Positions 1 through 10,085 of a stretch of 64,000 bases of DNA are shown here, in pieces. The stretch is from Odiellus spinosus (lineage: Eukaryota; Arthropoda; Arachnida; Opiliones; Phalangiidae), in assembly GCA_963920705.1 (NCBI GenBank), contig OY987227.1, forward strand, positions 28,935,935 to 28,999,934. Direction: 5' to 3'. Positions within the stretch are counted from its first letter, which is position 1, and each line of letters begins with the position of its first letter. The notes below the pieces were generated by a model. The model saw nothing but the letters and a program-made list of their open reading frames with translations. It made no database searches and was not told where the DNA came from. Position numbers and translations under genes: made by a program.

Positions 1-180
1 TCAGAAAAATTTAATATTTTTATACGTGTTAATGATTGGTTGACCAATTAATTGTGACATAATTATTATAAACTGAAAATATTTACCTAAGGATTTAATT
101 CTGTTTCTCTTATTCTGAAAATTGTAAATTGGCAAGAGCTAGTTCGTAAGAATAATTTCATGCCGTGGAAATTATTTCGA

Positions 181-236
181 AATGGTCAGGGAAAATCTGG
201 AAAAGTCAGGGAAATTAACTTTCTACGAACCCTGTA
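181..236 (+). repeat. short TCAGGGAA-family fragment
   Basis: Two TCAGGGAA words occur close together, separated by AATCTGGAAAAG, followed by a CCCTG. The same words mark the longer copies at 2,053-2,372, 10,086-10,362 and 30,721-31,166. This is a remnant rather than a full element. Confidence 0.5.
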
Positions 237-1100
237 AAATTAAAGCGGAGTTTGCAATGAAGTTTAATATAGCGCATCTAACCTCGCGTATACATTTTAG
301 CGTTCAAGACCGACCGACAGACAGCCGTACCCGAAAAATTATATATTTTTGTCTATCAAATCGGAACGATCAAAAGTTATTGGATTTAAAATTTGAATTT
401 ATTTTCATAAATTAGCTCGAACCGCGTAAGCGAAGTATAAAAGGGGGATAGAGGAGAGGGGAACCTTTTGGGAGGCCCATTTATATCTAGCTGTATATCG
501 CTGCTGGGAATTAGCGCGGTCTATTAATATCAATTATAATAATTACTCTATTTGGGAGATTGCTTTTAATTCGAGGCAGTTAGAAGCGGCCATCCGTGAA
601 AAGCCGCGATTAAAATGAGTGAAACTTTCGCCCCCTCTTTCCCTTTCTGTATTCTACAGCGGCATCTCTTCATCTAGAGCACTTTTTTCCCTTTTTTTTT
701 TCATTTTCAATTTCACGCCACCCATTCCCTTGAATAATTAAATTCATCCTCTTCCGCATCCACCCAAAATAAATTCTACCCGCGGAGACTAAAATGGCTT
801 TATCGATAAATAATTAGCCAGCGTATATGACCACGAATAAGATTTACTATATTATGGATTAGGCCTCGGCGTTTGGATAAAATTATCCCCCTAATTTCGC
901 GATTATTTACTGCTAACCCTAAATGTTTCGTTCATTTTACCGTTTCATAATTTCGATTCGAATTATTTCGAACAATACGATCGCTGTAAACTCCAGTTTC
1001 CCATTGAAAACCAAGCGTCGTCTGCATTTTCAAATCTCGTGAGAATTGAGAAATACAAATTGAATTTACGCGGGAGATTGTTAACGAGGCTTAGGTTTTC

Positions 1101-1306
1101 AATGAACTAGATCCGCAATTATTTTTAACGTCGATGTGCAATATAGAAGCTTTTTTCCCCTCGCCTTTGTCCGTACAAATTTGACGCGTCCCCCTCTAGC
1201 GCGTGACATTTGTACAGTCAAAGGCGAGCATTAGCGCGTGCAAAATATTTTCTATTCCTGAAATTTTTGGCGCGTGACTTCGGTAGGGTTGCGGATCTAG
1301 TTCATT
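1101..1306. mobile_element. 206-bp inverted-repeat element (MITE-like)
   Basis: The ends are an 18-bp perfect inverted repeat: AATGAACTAGATCCGCAA at 1,101-1,118 and its reverse complement at 1,289-1,306. A second, imperfect inverted repeat lies inside, around the words CGCCTTTGTCCGTACAAATT and TTTGTACAGTCAAAGGCG. There is no coding capacity, so this would be a non-autonomous DNA element or a hairpin repeat. I see no clear target duplication and cannot assign a superfamily. Confidence 0.6.
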
Positions 1307-2052
1307 TTTAATATATATCTATGGTATGGTTACGCAGCATTTTTTAAACTTTTTATTGGTGGATTTGACCTCGATTAAAAATCACTTGTTTTTTCTGTCG
1401 CATTCACTCGGTACTATTACTTTAAAAGTATTTGACCGTTACACCCGAAACGCGCTATTGATAAATAATCAAGAGAAATACCGAGGGAAAGAATTCTTTT
1501 CGAACCTTAATTACCCCAGAACCATGCGGGGAATTAGCTAAACCGAAAAAGTTTTTAATTTACTAGCTTTCGTATTTGGACAAACTTTTTTTTTTCTTCT
1601 TAATTATTCCGAAAACATTCCAGACTCTGAGAATTTTTATTACTTCTAGCTCGAAACATTTCTAGCGGTTCTAACGGTGGGATAGGCGTAGAAGTTAACT
1701 TTGGGGATGTCCTCGAAAGGCGTCCCTAGCAAGAATTTCTTTAGACATTCTTAAGACATTAATATTTATCACTGCCATTTAATAGCTCTTTTTCGGACTT
1801 GGAAATGATATAACTGATGATAATACGGCGGAGTAATACGCTATATTTTAAAGGGTTAGGGACTCGAAAAATAAGTTGTTTTTTGTATTTGAAAGTGAGC
1901 GACTCTCTATTTTTTGGATTATATCTGATTGATATTCGCGAGGGTCTTTTTCAATTTCGAGCCCTAGAAAATCTGAAGCGAATTGACACACGATGTTAAA
2001 CTTCATTTGGAAAAAGTAGTCCGTCCAAATTCCCTTTGATATCGATTTTAGA

Positions 2053-2372
2053 CAGGGTTGACGCGGGTCTGGGAAAGGTCAGGGAATTTGAAAATGAACC
2101 AAAAAAGTCAGGGAATTTCAAGATGTTTCGAGCAGCCAGGAAATTGCAATCATTATCCGCGGAAAAGATTCTCAGCTGACGGCGTGTCAGTTGTATAGAT
2201 TAGAACAAAGATACGCCTGCAACAAAGTTTGGCGAACCCGATTATAAAAAAAATAAAAGGTTAAAAATTAGGTAGTATTAGCCGAAACGGTCAGGGAAAA
2301 TCGTTGGAAAAGGTCAGGGAAAAACCCGCAAAAGTCAGGGAATTTGAATGTGAAAAAGCTGTGCCAACCTTG
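2053..2372 (+). mobile_element. TCAGGGAA-family element, about 320 bp
   Basis: The element starts CAGGGTTGACGC and ends GTGCCAACCTTG, which are imperfect inverted repeats of each other. It contains at least five TCAGGGAA-type words. The core around 2,157-2,215 (GCGGAAAAGATTCTCAGCTG and following) is nearly the same as the core of the copy at 10,086-10,362. CAGGG-type ends are common among hAT-like non-autonomous elements; that assignment is inference. There is no coding capacity. Confidence 0.6.
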
Positions 2373-2820
2373 TTTAAAGCTAATTATTTATATTAAATTT
2401 TAAATCGAATGCGAATACTTTGTTTTCAAACCTATAGCCAAGTCTGTATCTCTTAAAATTCCATTTCGATTTAAGTATTGTCATTATTTTTGCAAGAAGT
2501 TCTCGAAATTCTTTTCGATAATAATTTAAAGACGGTTCGTTAAATTTTATATTCGTGTTAAAAAGTATTTCGAAAAGCCGTAAAATATTTTATTTTTTTT
2601 ATATTTTTTGGGATGGGATTTAAACTTCTAAAGGTCCCTTAAATATTTCATTGTGAAAAATGACTTTTTTCGGGTTCGTGCGCTATTAAACTCGAGAATG
2701 AAAGACCTTTCGAACCCTGGTCTCGACAGATATTGACACGAACTACTTTCTTCTTCGCGCTTTTAAACATTAGGTATCAATCCTTCTAATATATTCCCAT
2801 TATTCCAACTCCTATTGAAC

Positions 2821-2825
2821 AATAA
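2821..2825. repeat. target-site duplication, left copy (AATAA)
   Basis: The five bases AATAA directly precede the left LTR and recur directly after the right LTR at 7,797-7,801. This is the duplication expected from integrase-mediated insertion of a Ty3/gypsy element. Confidence 0.85.
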
Positions 2826-3034
2826 TGTTATGTTTGTTATCGAGACAAGACTTATGAGTTTAAAAGGTTTACTTTATTAACCAGTATTTAAAATTACTAC
2901 AATAGTTACAGCTACGAGTTGTTCTGTTCTTTCTGATGAACTTCGTTCTATTTATATAGCTATCTCACAGATCAGGTTTATAGTTTGATCTTTGGACTTT
3001 GTTATCGTAGTTTTTTTTATACGATTATACATCA
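2826..3034 (-). repeat. 3' LTR of the gypsy element
   Basis: This 209-bp repeat matches 7,588-7,796 throughout by eye. In element orientation it begins TGATGTATAATC and ends CATAACA. It carries a TATA-like word (TATATAAATA on the - strand, 2,949-2,958). Downstream of that lies an AATAAA (2,873-2,878), the likely polyadenylation signal in this copy. Confidence 0.95.
2873..2878 (-). promoter_or_regulatory. polyadenylation signal AATAAA in the 3' LTR
   Basis: TTTATT on the + strand reads AATAAA on the element strand. It lies about 70 bases downstream of the TATA-like word, an order that suits an LTR in which R is short and the poly(A) signal lies near the start site. Confidence 0.5.
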
Positions 3035-3053
3035 TGTTTTTTTTTTTTTTTTT
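3035..3053 (-). other. A-rich polypurine tract next to the 3' LTR
   Basis: In element orientation the stop codon runs into about 19 consecutive A residues followed by CA and the TG of the 3' LTR. This is the position where plus-strand DNA synthesis is primed. The tract is almost pure A rather than mixed A and G, and it overlaps the end of the coding frame. Confidence 0.55.
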
Positions 3054-6000
3054 TTATCCGGGAGAGAACCACGCAGGTGCATGAAGTCGTCTGCCGTAGG
3101 ACGATGTACGAGTGATGGGCGCCATGTTCTCGGGAGCTCTTTTTAGCGGTATTGCGGTCCCCTTGGCTTGCATGTCCTCGGGATGGGTTTGATTTGTCAG
3201 CTCTCCAGCTGGGTGCTGTGCGTCCGTTGTTATGTGTTGTACTCCTGATTGCGGTTCGGATGTTGGTATTTGTCGCTGGATTGGTGGTTCTTTAGTGCCT
3301 ATTGTGAACCCTGAATGCTGTACCATTTGGCGTCCATTGTGTTGTCTCATCCACGAGGGTTGACCAGATTGGGACGATTTTGTTTCCTCTGCATGGATGT
3401 TACTGAGGCCTTGCTGCATGGTTTTTGATACATCTGCTCCACCAACAGTATCGCTATTTGATATCCGCTGGGGTCGGAGTTGTACTCGGGTTCTCCTTAG
3501 AGTTTGGTTCTGATGCGTTTGTATTATATACGAGTCCGGAGTCATAGCTTTTTCTATGATCACCGCTGGTTTCCACAATCGAGGTCCAGCTATGTACCAT
3601 ACTTTCTCACCCTCCTGAAGTGGACGCAAGTATTTGTGTGGCTTGCGGTTTGCTTGGAGCTCCATTTTATGCCGTCTTTCCCGTAAACCTGCCTCTATGA
3701 CTTGCGTTGGAAAATTCGGTAGGAGAAGCGTGTTGCTCGTTGTAAGTGGACTGCGAAGTTTTCTCCCCATTAGCATTTCTGCTGGTGTCAGCAGATTTTC
3801 TAGAGGTGTTGTTCTATATTCCAATAAAATCTGATTAAGGTCTTTTCCGGTCTGTTCAGCTTTTGCTAGGTAGTTCTTCAAAGTCTGTACCATGCGTTCT
3901 GCCAGTCCGTTGCTCTGAGGATAGTACGGGCTTGATGTTATTTGTTGTACGCCCCATTTTTGAAGGAATTTGGTAAACATATATGAAGAGTATGGTGGCC
4001 CATTATCCGAAAGGAGACGTCGTGGAATTCCATGGCGTGAAAACTGTGGTAACATGAATTTGATGACCGCCTCTGCATTTGTTGTTGTTGGCAGTTGCTG
4101 TGCTTCGACATATTTCGAATAGTGGTCTATTAATAATATGTAGTCCTTGGACCGAAACTTGAATAGATCCGATGATACAGTGTGCCATGGATGTGGGGGT
4201 ATTTCCAACGGACGTAGTGGTAACGCAGTATTTGCGCGTTGTGTCTGATTGCAGATATCGCAGTTTTTGACGTAGTTGGTAATGTCAGTTGTCATTGATG
4301 GCCAGTAGACATTCATCTTTGCTCGTGCTAGACATGCTGTTATGCCTTGGTGAATGTTGTGAATTTGTTGCATTGTTTCATGCTGGAGTGTTGTGGGTAC
4401 CACAAGCCGTTCCCCTCTATAAATCACACCATTCTGGACGTGTAGTTCTTCTTTCAATGGCCAGTAAGCGCGCGTGGCATTGCTCCTGATCATGTTGTGG
4501 TTCGAGGGCCAACCTTCTTGGATGTAGTGTTGAATTTGATTTAGTGCATCATCCTGAGAGGTGGCATCTTGAAATTTTTGTAGTCTGTCTTCTGAAAGCG
4601 TGGTTATAGCATAAATTGCAGCGGCTGGTCCTTCCAAAAATTCAGTGGACATTGTGCAATCAGGGTGTGGAACTCGAGAGAGCGTATCGGCGATGTAGAG
4701 TTTTGTCCCTGGTACATATACCAACGCAGGATCGTATCTGGCCAGGCGTAGTGTAAGGCGCTGTAAACGAGGAGAAAGAAGATAGAAAGGCTTTTTCACG
4801 ATGGCGAGGAGTGGTTTATGGTCAGTGTGAACCGTTACTGGTGCGGCCGCAACAAAGTAATTGAAGTGTTCACATGCATATAGGATTGCCAGCAACTCTT
4901 TTTCAATTTGTGCATAGCGTATTTGCGTCGAGGTGAAAGTCATTGAAGCGTATTCAACCGGTTTTCCTTGTTGCAGGAGTACGGCGCCAATGCCATGTTG
5001 ACTGGCATCTATCGAGATGGTATTCGGTAATTTCGGATTGTAGAGAGTCAATACGGGAGCCGATGAAATGGCATGTTTCAGATCCTCAAACGCGTGTTGG
5101 TGACTATCATCCCATTGAAATATAGTGCCTGTTTTGAGAAGAGGACGAAGTGGAGCCGTTCTTTCAGAGTATCCAGGGATGAATTTGGCAAGAAAGTTTA
5201 TCATCCCAAGAAAACGCAGGAGTGCCGTTTTCTCTGCGGGCTGCGGCATATCTCTTATGGCCTTGACCTTTTCTGGGTCAATTTCTATTCCTTGCGGTGT
5301 GATGATATGTCCGAGGTATTTTATCCGGGTGACAGCTAATTGAATCTTCTTGGAATTGAATTTCAGTCCTGTTTTTCTGGCCCGTTCCAACACTGTATGC
5401 AAGGTTTTGTTGTGCGAGATTTTGTTTTTGGCATAAAGCAGGAAATCATCAGTTGCAATTCTGGTGTTCGGTATGTCGCCAAATATTGAATTCATCACCC
5501 GCTGGCAGTGTTCGGAGGCTGTTGCGATGCCATAAGGTAAACGCGTGTACCGAAAATTTCCGAACGGGGTTGAGAACGTGCAGAGGAGAGAACTTTCCGG
5601 AGTAAGCTCAATTTGCCAGAAGGCTGATTTGGCATCCAGTACTGTGAAACATTGGGCTTCAGCAAGCTCTGAAAATATCTCCTGTGCTGTTGGCATTGGG
5701 TAGTTCTCACGCAACAAGGCTTTGTTCAGGTTTCGAGGGTCCAAACAGATCCGTATTTCATCGTCTGACTTTGGTACGACTACCATAGGGTGTAGCCAGT
5801 CCGTGTGTTCTTTTACAGGAATGATAACGCCAGCTGCCACCATTCGTTTAAGTTCCGCTTCTACTCGTGTTAAGAGCTTCATGGGTATCTTCCGTGCTAA
5901 GGCTCTTGTAGGCACTGCATCCGAGCGTAGCTTCATCCCGTATTGGCCAGGGAGCCTGCCAACCGCATCGAAGACATCGGGGTACATCTTGATTATGTCT

Positions 6001-7526
6001 TGTGGTGTACTGTTATGACTTTCAGATGACAGTGGAGCAGTGTCCATCTTGGCTACTTGGTGGGATAGGTTGATTGAGTGAGTTTTGTAATTGTAGTTGT
6101 TCGGGAGGCGAGAGATCAATCCCAGTTTACGTGACGCGGTGGCACCGAGTATGGAGGTTTGATAGCTCGGCGTTACATAGATGTCCAGGAGTAGTGTGGC
6201 TACTGACGTTGAACAAGGGACTTGTATCATACCCAATACATCTACGGTATGTCCTGAATACGCCTTGATTGCATGTCTTGGAGGTTGGATTGGTGGTTTT
6301 GGTTGGATCTTATGGTATGTTACTTCAGGGATAACGTTGACCTGTGACCCGGTGTCAATCTTGAATTGGTTCTGTATGTTCGCAATTTGTATGTTGGCTC
6401 GCCATATTTGATCATCTTCTGTAGTCGTATTGTCTGGAAATGTTGCGTATAGAGTTAGCGATTGTAGATGAAGGAAGTCGTTGTCACTATGAGGATGGCT
6501 AAAATTGTATGTTAACCCGTCGCAGTATCGAGTGTCTACTTGTCCCTGTTCGGTATCGAGATCTTCGTCTTCAGGGAAGTATGAATCCAACGTATGTACC
6601 GCACGACACACTGTCGCCCAGTGATTCCGTCCTCCACAGGCCCGACACGATGATCCAGAGGCAGGACATCGGTTGGTAGGATGACGTAGCGCGCATCTGG
6701 GGCAGAGTGTTGTTGCAGGGGCTGGCGTCCGATTGTCGAACCGCATCGGGGTTTTTGATGCCCAGGGTTGAGAAGGTGGACGAGTTTCTCTTCGTGGTGT
6801 TGTCCGTGCTTGGTATGTATTGGGAACCCATGAGCGCTGGTTACGTGAAGTACTGCGGTGTTGCTCTTTTCCGAAGGTTTCATTTCGCCGTTGGTGGTAG
6901 TTGTTATGTCGCCTCATTTCATGTAAATCGGAAGAGTCTTCATCGCTTGGACCTTTTTGCGTAGAAAGTGCCGTTTTTGTAGGTTGTATGACTTGTGACT
7001 GGTGCATCGATGTTTCTTCGGCCTGAGCGACTGCAATAGCGTCGCTGAGCGTTAGAGGTTCCATTTTAAGTAGTCGTTTCCTTACTTCAGGGTTTGTTGT
7101 CCCGATGGCGATTAGCGTTGCCACCACGGAGTCCGTCAAGTTGGGCTTATCCAGATCACACTGGGCTGCTTGGGTTTTCAGTTTTGTGAGATATGAATCG
7201 AAAGGCTCACCAGGTTCTTGTTTTGTTGTGAATAGATTATAACGTGCGTAAGTAACGTTCAGGTACGGTTTGTAGTACGCGTCGAACGCGGTGTAAATTT
7301 GTTCCAAGGTTCGTTCTCCCTGAGCAGCAGGGAACGTAAGAGTTTTGAAGATTCGAAGTCCTTCGAGTCCGATAACGTGCAGGAAAACGTTGCGCTGTAG
7401 CTCATGTTCTTCTTTATTTAGTTTACAAGCTATTGCATAGATCTTGAATCTTTCTTTGTACGATTCCCAGGCTTCTGCTGGGTGCATACCCGGGACAAAT
7501 GGTTCAGGGCTCTTGAAGGAGGCCAT
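3054..7526 (-). CDS. gypsy-type Gag-Pol polyprotein
   Basis: One frame encodes the whole retrotransposon replication set; the TAA stop is at 3,054-3,056. I choose the ATG at 7,526 (MASFKSPEPF), giving 1,490 residues. The frame is open 16 codons further upstream but only from a TTG inside the primer-binding region. Residue numbers here start at that ATG. A Gag region comes first, with two zinc knuckles near 275-307: CX2CX3HX4C, then canonical CX2CX4HX4C. The protease has DTGS at 391-394. The RT has its first catalytic Asp in VLDAKSAFWQ (Asp631) and an unusual A-T-D-D at 691-694 in place of Y-x-D-D. RNase H follows (SIDAS, HTDHK, ADTLSR). The integrase has HxxH and CxxC plus Asp1120, Asp1174 and Glu1210, a perfect D-D-35-E spacing. 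A roughly 120-residue polar tail follows. Gag and Pol are in one frame, so no frameshift is needed. There is no env. Confidence 0.93.
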   Translation of the reverse strand: MASFKSPEPFVPGMHPAEAWESYKERFKIYAIACKLNKEEHELQRNVFLHVIGLEGLRIFKTLTFPAAQGERTLEQIYTAFDAYYKPYLNVTYARYNLFTTKQEPGEPFDSYLTKLKTQAAQCDLDKPNLTDSVVATLIAIGTTNPEVRKRLLKMEPLTLSDAIAVAQAEETSMHQSQVIQPTKTALSTQKGPSDEDSSDLHEMRRHNNYHQRRNETFGKEQHRSTSRNQRSWVPNTYQARTTPRRETRPPSQPWASKTPMRFDNRTPAPATTLCPRCALRHPTNRCPASGSSCRACGGRNHWATVCRAVHTLDSYFPEDEDLDTEQGQVDTRYCDGLTYNFSHPHSDNDFLHLQSLTLYATFPDNTTTEDDQIWRANIQIANIQNQFKIDTGSQVNVIPEVTYHKIQPKPPIQPPRHAIKAYSGHTVDVLGMIQVPCSTSVATLLLDIYVTPSYQTSILGATASRKLGLISRLPNNYNYKTHSINLSHQVAKMDTAPLSSESHNSTPQDIIKMYPDVFDAVGRLPGQYGMKLRSDAVPTRALARKIPMKLLTRVEAELKRMVAAGVIIPVKEHTDWLHPMVVVPKSDDEIRICLDPRNLNKALLRENYPMPTAQEIFSELAEAQCFTVLDAKSAFWQIELTPESSLLCTFSTPFGNFRYTRLPYGIATASEHCQRVMNSIFGDIPNTRIATDDFLLYAKNKISHNKTLHTVLERARKTGLKFNSKKIQLAVTRIKYLGHIITPQGIEIDPEKVKAIRDMPQPAEKTALLRFLGMINFLAKFIPGYSERTAPLRPLLKTGTIFQWDDSHQHAFEDLKHAISSAPVLTLYNPKLPNTISIDASQHGIGAVLLQQGKPVEYASMTFTSTQIRYAQIEKELLAILYACEHFNYFVAAAPVTVHTDHKPLLAIVKKPFYLLSPRLQRLTLRLARYDPALVYVPGTKLYIADTLSRVPHPDCTMSTEFLEGPAAAIYAITTLSEDRLQKFQDATSQDDALNQIQHYIQEGWPSNHNMIRSNATRAYWPLKEELHVQNGVIYRGERLVVPTTLQHETMQQIHNIHQGITACLARAKMNVYWPSMTTDITNYVKNCDICNQTQRANTALPLRPLEIPPHPWHTVSSDLFKFRSKDYILLIDHYSKYVEAQQLPTTTNAEAVIKFMLPQFSRHGIPRRLLSDNGPPYSSYMFTKFLQKWGVQQITSSPYYPQSNGLAERMVQTLKNYLAKAEQTGKDLNQILLEYRTTPLENLLTPAEMLMGRKLRSPLTTSNTLLLPNFPTQVIEAGLRERRHKMELQANRKPHKYLRPLQEGEKVWYIAGPRLWKPAVIIEKAMTPDSYIIQTHQNQTLRRTRVQLRPQRISNSDTVGGADVSKTMQQGLSNIHAEETKSSQSGQPSWMRQHNGRQMVQHSGFTIGTKEPPIQRQIPTSEPQSGVQHITTDAQHPAGELTNQTHPEDMQAKGTAIPLKRAPENMAPITRTSSYGRRLHAPAWFSPG

Positions 7527-7575
7527 GACTGCAGATCTTATACGTGCTGGTTGAGGTCGTGGGGAATTTATCAAA

Positions 7576-7587
7576 CTTCTGGCACCA
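7576..7587 (-). other. tRNA primer-binding site of the gypsy element
   Basis: The element strand reads TGGTGCCAGAAG immediately after the CA end of the 5' LTR, with no spacer. It begins with TGG, the complement of the CCA tail of every tRNA. It would pair with a tRNA 3' end reading CTTCTGGCACCA. I did not identify which tRNA that is. Confidence 0.7.
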
Positions 7588-7796
7588 TGTTATGTTTGTT
7601 ATCGAGACAAGACTTATGAGTTTAAAAGGTTTACTTTATTAACCAGTATTTAAAATTACTACAATAGTTACAGCTACGAGTTGTTCTGTTCTTTCTGATG
7701 AACTTCGTTCTATTTATATAGCTATCTCACAGATCAGGTTTATAGTTTGATCTTTGGACTTTGTTATCGTAGTTTTTTTTATACGATTATACATCA
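7588..7796 (-). repeat. 5' LTR of the gypsy element
   Basis: This is the upstream LTR in element orientation and the presumed promoter. It matches 2,826-3,034 base for base by eye. It carries the same TATA-like word (7,711-7,720) and AATAAA (7,635-7,640). Confidence 0.95.
7711..7720 (-). promoter_or_regulatory. TATA-like promoter word in the 5' LTR
   Basis: TATATAAATA on the element strand is the only strong TATA match in the LTR. It sits about 125 bases upstream of the LTR end, so transcription would start inside the LTR as required. The start site itself cannot be read from the sequence. Confidence 0.45.
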
Positions 7797-7801
7797 AATA
7801 A
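7797..7801. repeat. target-site duplication, right copy (AATAA)
   Basis: AATAA follows the terminal CA of the right LTR and matches the bases preceding the left LTR. Confidence 0.85.
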
Positions 7802-8015
7802 TATACTAACATTTATTATTGGTTTTTTCTTTCTTTCGAAAGTATGAAATATATATTTAAGATGATTTGTCGATAGAACAGATTTTTACCATCGGAGATT
7901 ACGAAATATATCATCACATCGAGGACAGCTTTACATTTTAAATTTTAAAGGGACCATTAAAGATATTTTCGAAGCTTTTAATTCTCCTTTATTTAGTGCA
8001 TAGGTATCATATGTA

Positions 8016-8543
8016 GAGCTCGGAATTCGTATCATTTTTATTAATTGGATAAAATCTACTAAATTCTGACGTATATTATCCGTTTGATTAAAACATAGAC
8101 TATTTGCAATTCGAGTTAACTTATTCCAATATAAAGTAACAAAACATAATCCGCGTATCCGTTTTTATCCAAAAATGGCCGCCTTATCTTAGAATATTAT
8201 CCGCGTTATACGCGAGGATAAAAATTCAAAATTTATTTCCCTGAAAAATATCGAATAAAAAGATGATTTAAAATCTTATCGTTGTATTTCTATTCTTCGA
8301 ATTAAAAGTTAATTTAAAATATTTTTCTTATATTTTCGACTAATTCTGGAAACGCGAATCTTTCTTATCCATCGTTATACGTTTGAATAAGAATAATTTG
8401 TAGATAGATAAGGCTTATCTCGGGGTAAACCTTATACGTTTAACAATTATACGAATAAAGAAATTTCATTATTTTAGTTACGAACAATTTATCCGAAAAT
8501 ATCTGAAAATATCCGAATAATGGATCGTTCAGATTCCGAGCTC
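8016..8543 (+). mobile_element. GAGCTC-TIR element, type A, copy 1 (528 bp)
   Basis: The left end is GAGCTCGGAATTCG and the right end GATTCCGAGCTC, and TA flanks both sides. The interior matches 45,217-45,762 over nearly its whole length (shared ATCCGTTTGATTAAAACATA, AAAATGGCCGCCTTATCTTA and others). There is no coding capacity. TA flanks suggest mobilisation by a Tc1/mariner-type transposase; that is inference. Confidence 0.75.
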
Positions 8544-9159
8544 TATAATTGGCTAGATACATTTCCCTGGTTTAGGCCCTTTGCAATCCCTAATAGTTGT
8601 TCCTTGTTAAAACATTAGTTTAGGAATGTAACTGGGTGATGAAAATATTCAACTTTGACCCCTGGGAAAAATTTCACCTTCTTCCCCAAAAAAGAGCGGA
8701 TCAATATTAGGAAAGTGTATCATCGATAAGAAACCTTTAACCGCGTTAACCTCGTATAAATTGCGTATAAAATTGAGTAGCCCTGATGGCAAGGCGGAGT
8801 GGATAAAGAAATTTGGTGGTATACCCGACGGAAACATAAACTGCGGAGTTTTTTCTATCTATTTTTTTTTATCCAGCCCAAAGAGGATGACGCGGTTGAG
8901 ATGTGTACTTCAAAATTCGCGAGCAAATGTTGCGAGGGGGTTGTAAAATGTATTTTTCTTTCGCGGCTGTCGACCGCGAGATTGGATTTAGGAGGGTCTT
9001 CTCGCTCGCTATCTTTGCTACGGAGTTGATGGCGATTACTGTTTCCAAGATTTCTCCCGCCCTTGCCCTTATACCATTAAAGGAAGGCTGTAGAGGAAAA
9101 AGCCACTCTTTTTATCCATTTTTCTACTATTTATAAGACATCACCGGGGGGGGGGGGGA

Positions 9160-9490
9160 ATATCTCAATGATTTTAAAACATCAAAATAGATCTAGATTT
9201 AGCTGTAATTTAAAAATGAGCCCCTCCAACCAATCGCGTAACGCCCCGCCTTCCAGCGAATAAAATACTCGCGGCACGCGCTATATCGAGCGCGAGATGT
9301 AATAAACGTGGCGCGCGCGACATAGCGCGTGCCACGAGTATTTTGTTCGCTGGAAGGCAGGGAGAGGATGTCCAACACGGTGCACCCCCCTTAACGATAA
9401 AACTGATGGAAGGCGTGGCGTCACGCGATTGGTTGAAAGGTTTAGTTTAAAAGAAATTCAATTTTGATATTTTAAACTCATTGGGATATA
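9160..9490. mobile_element. 331-bp palindromic MITE
   Basis: The ends form inverted repeats of about 30 bp: ATATCTCAATGATTTTAAAA on the left and the complement of TATATCCCAATGAGTTTAAA on the right. The inner halves are also complementary, around CCTTCCAGCGAATAAAATAC and GTATTTTGTTCGCTGGAAGG, so one strand could fold into a long hairpin. Partial copies lie at 27,335-27,410 and 30,608-30,720. A G13 run (9,146-9,158) abuts the left end. Confidence 0.7.
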
Positions 9491-10085
9491 TTTCCCGAAT
9501 GATTAACTACGCGGATAGGTCTTATAATTTGTAGAAGAATCCATAAACAAAACCGCTCGAATTTTCCTCTTCACCTTCCCTTTAAGATATCTTTCCGGCC
9601 TCCTTGAGTCGCGTCTGTCCCCGTAAAACGGTCCATTTCACTTCACCGAGTCAGTCTCGATCCCGTTATAGGGTCGTATGGTTAGATTCTGTTTAAATTA
9701 TTAGACGTAACGCGTAAGAAGGCGAAGAAGGCCGGGTTTTCAATTTCCCCGCTTTAAGCGTAATTTTGTAGCGCCCATCTTTTCTCGAGTTATATCTCGT
9801 TTCGCGAACGGTGAACCCGAACGAACTTTACGAACTTGTCTGGGTATAAATTTAGTATCAGGCTTATTTCTCTCTAGAACTAGTTCAAATTAAATGGCTT
9901 AGAACTATTATTTTTGGTTAAATTTAAACAACCAGCTAAAACTGGAACGGATATTATTTTTGGAAATTCCGCGTCAACTTAGGAATAAATTATTATTTCC
10001 ACAATATTTAGACGACATTTTAAATCGCGTTTAATTCAAAGTTTGAAGACTTTGGGTTACGTTTGAATTTAATCATTTCTAATAG

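Larger units (their letters stand above)
1..2820. other. gene-free left flank
   Basis: I see no convincing coding exon here. The open frames at 182-415, 1326-1541 and 1817-1999 are short, show no domain or signal pattern, and partly lie in repeat sequence. The stretch holds an inverted-repeat element at 1,101-1,306 and two pieces of a family rich in the word TCAGGGAA. About 90 bp around 861-950 resembles 44,017-44,085 (shared GGCGTTTG and TTCGCGATTATTT-type words), so it is probably another dispersed repeat. Confidence 0.6.
2826..7796 (-). mobile_element. complete Ty3/gypsy LTR retrotransposon, 4,971 bp
   Basis: Two 209-bp direct repeats bounded by TG and CA flank one long reading frame on the - strand. 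By eye the two LTRs have no differences, which points to a recent insertion. AATAA is duplicated on both sides. A primer-binding site abuts the 5' LTR (right-hand side) and a purine tract abuts the 3' LTR (left-hand side). The internal frame has Gag with zinc knuckles, then protease, reverse transcriptase, RNase H and integrase in the Ty3/gypsy order (integrase last), with no env frame. All parts look intact, so the copy may be mobile; whether it is active cannot be read from the sequence. The clade within Ty3/gypsy was not assigned. Confidence 0.95.
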
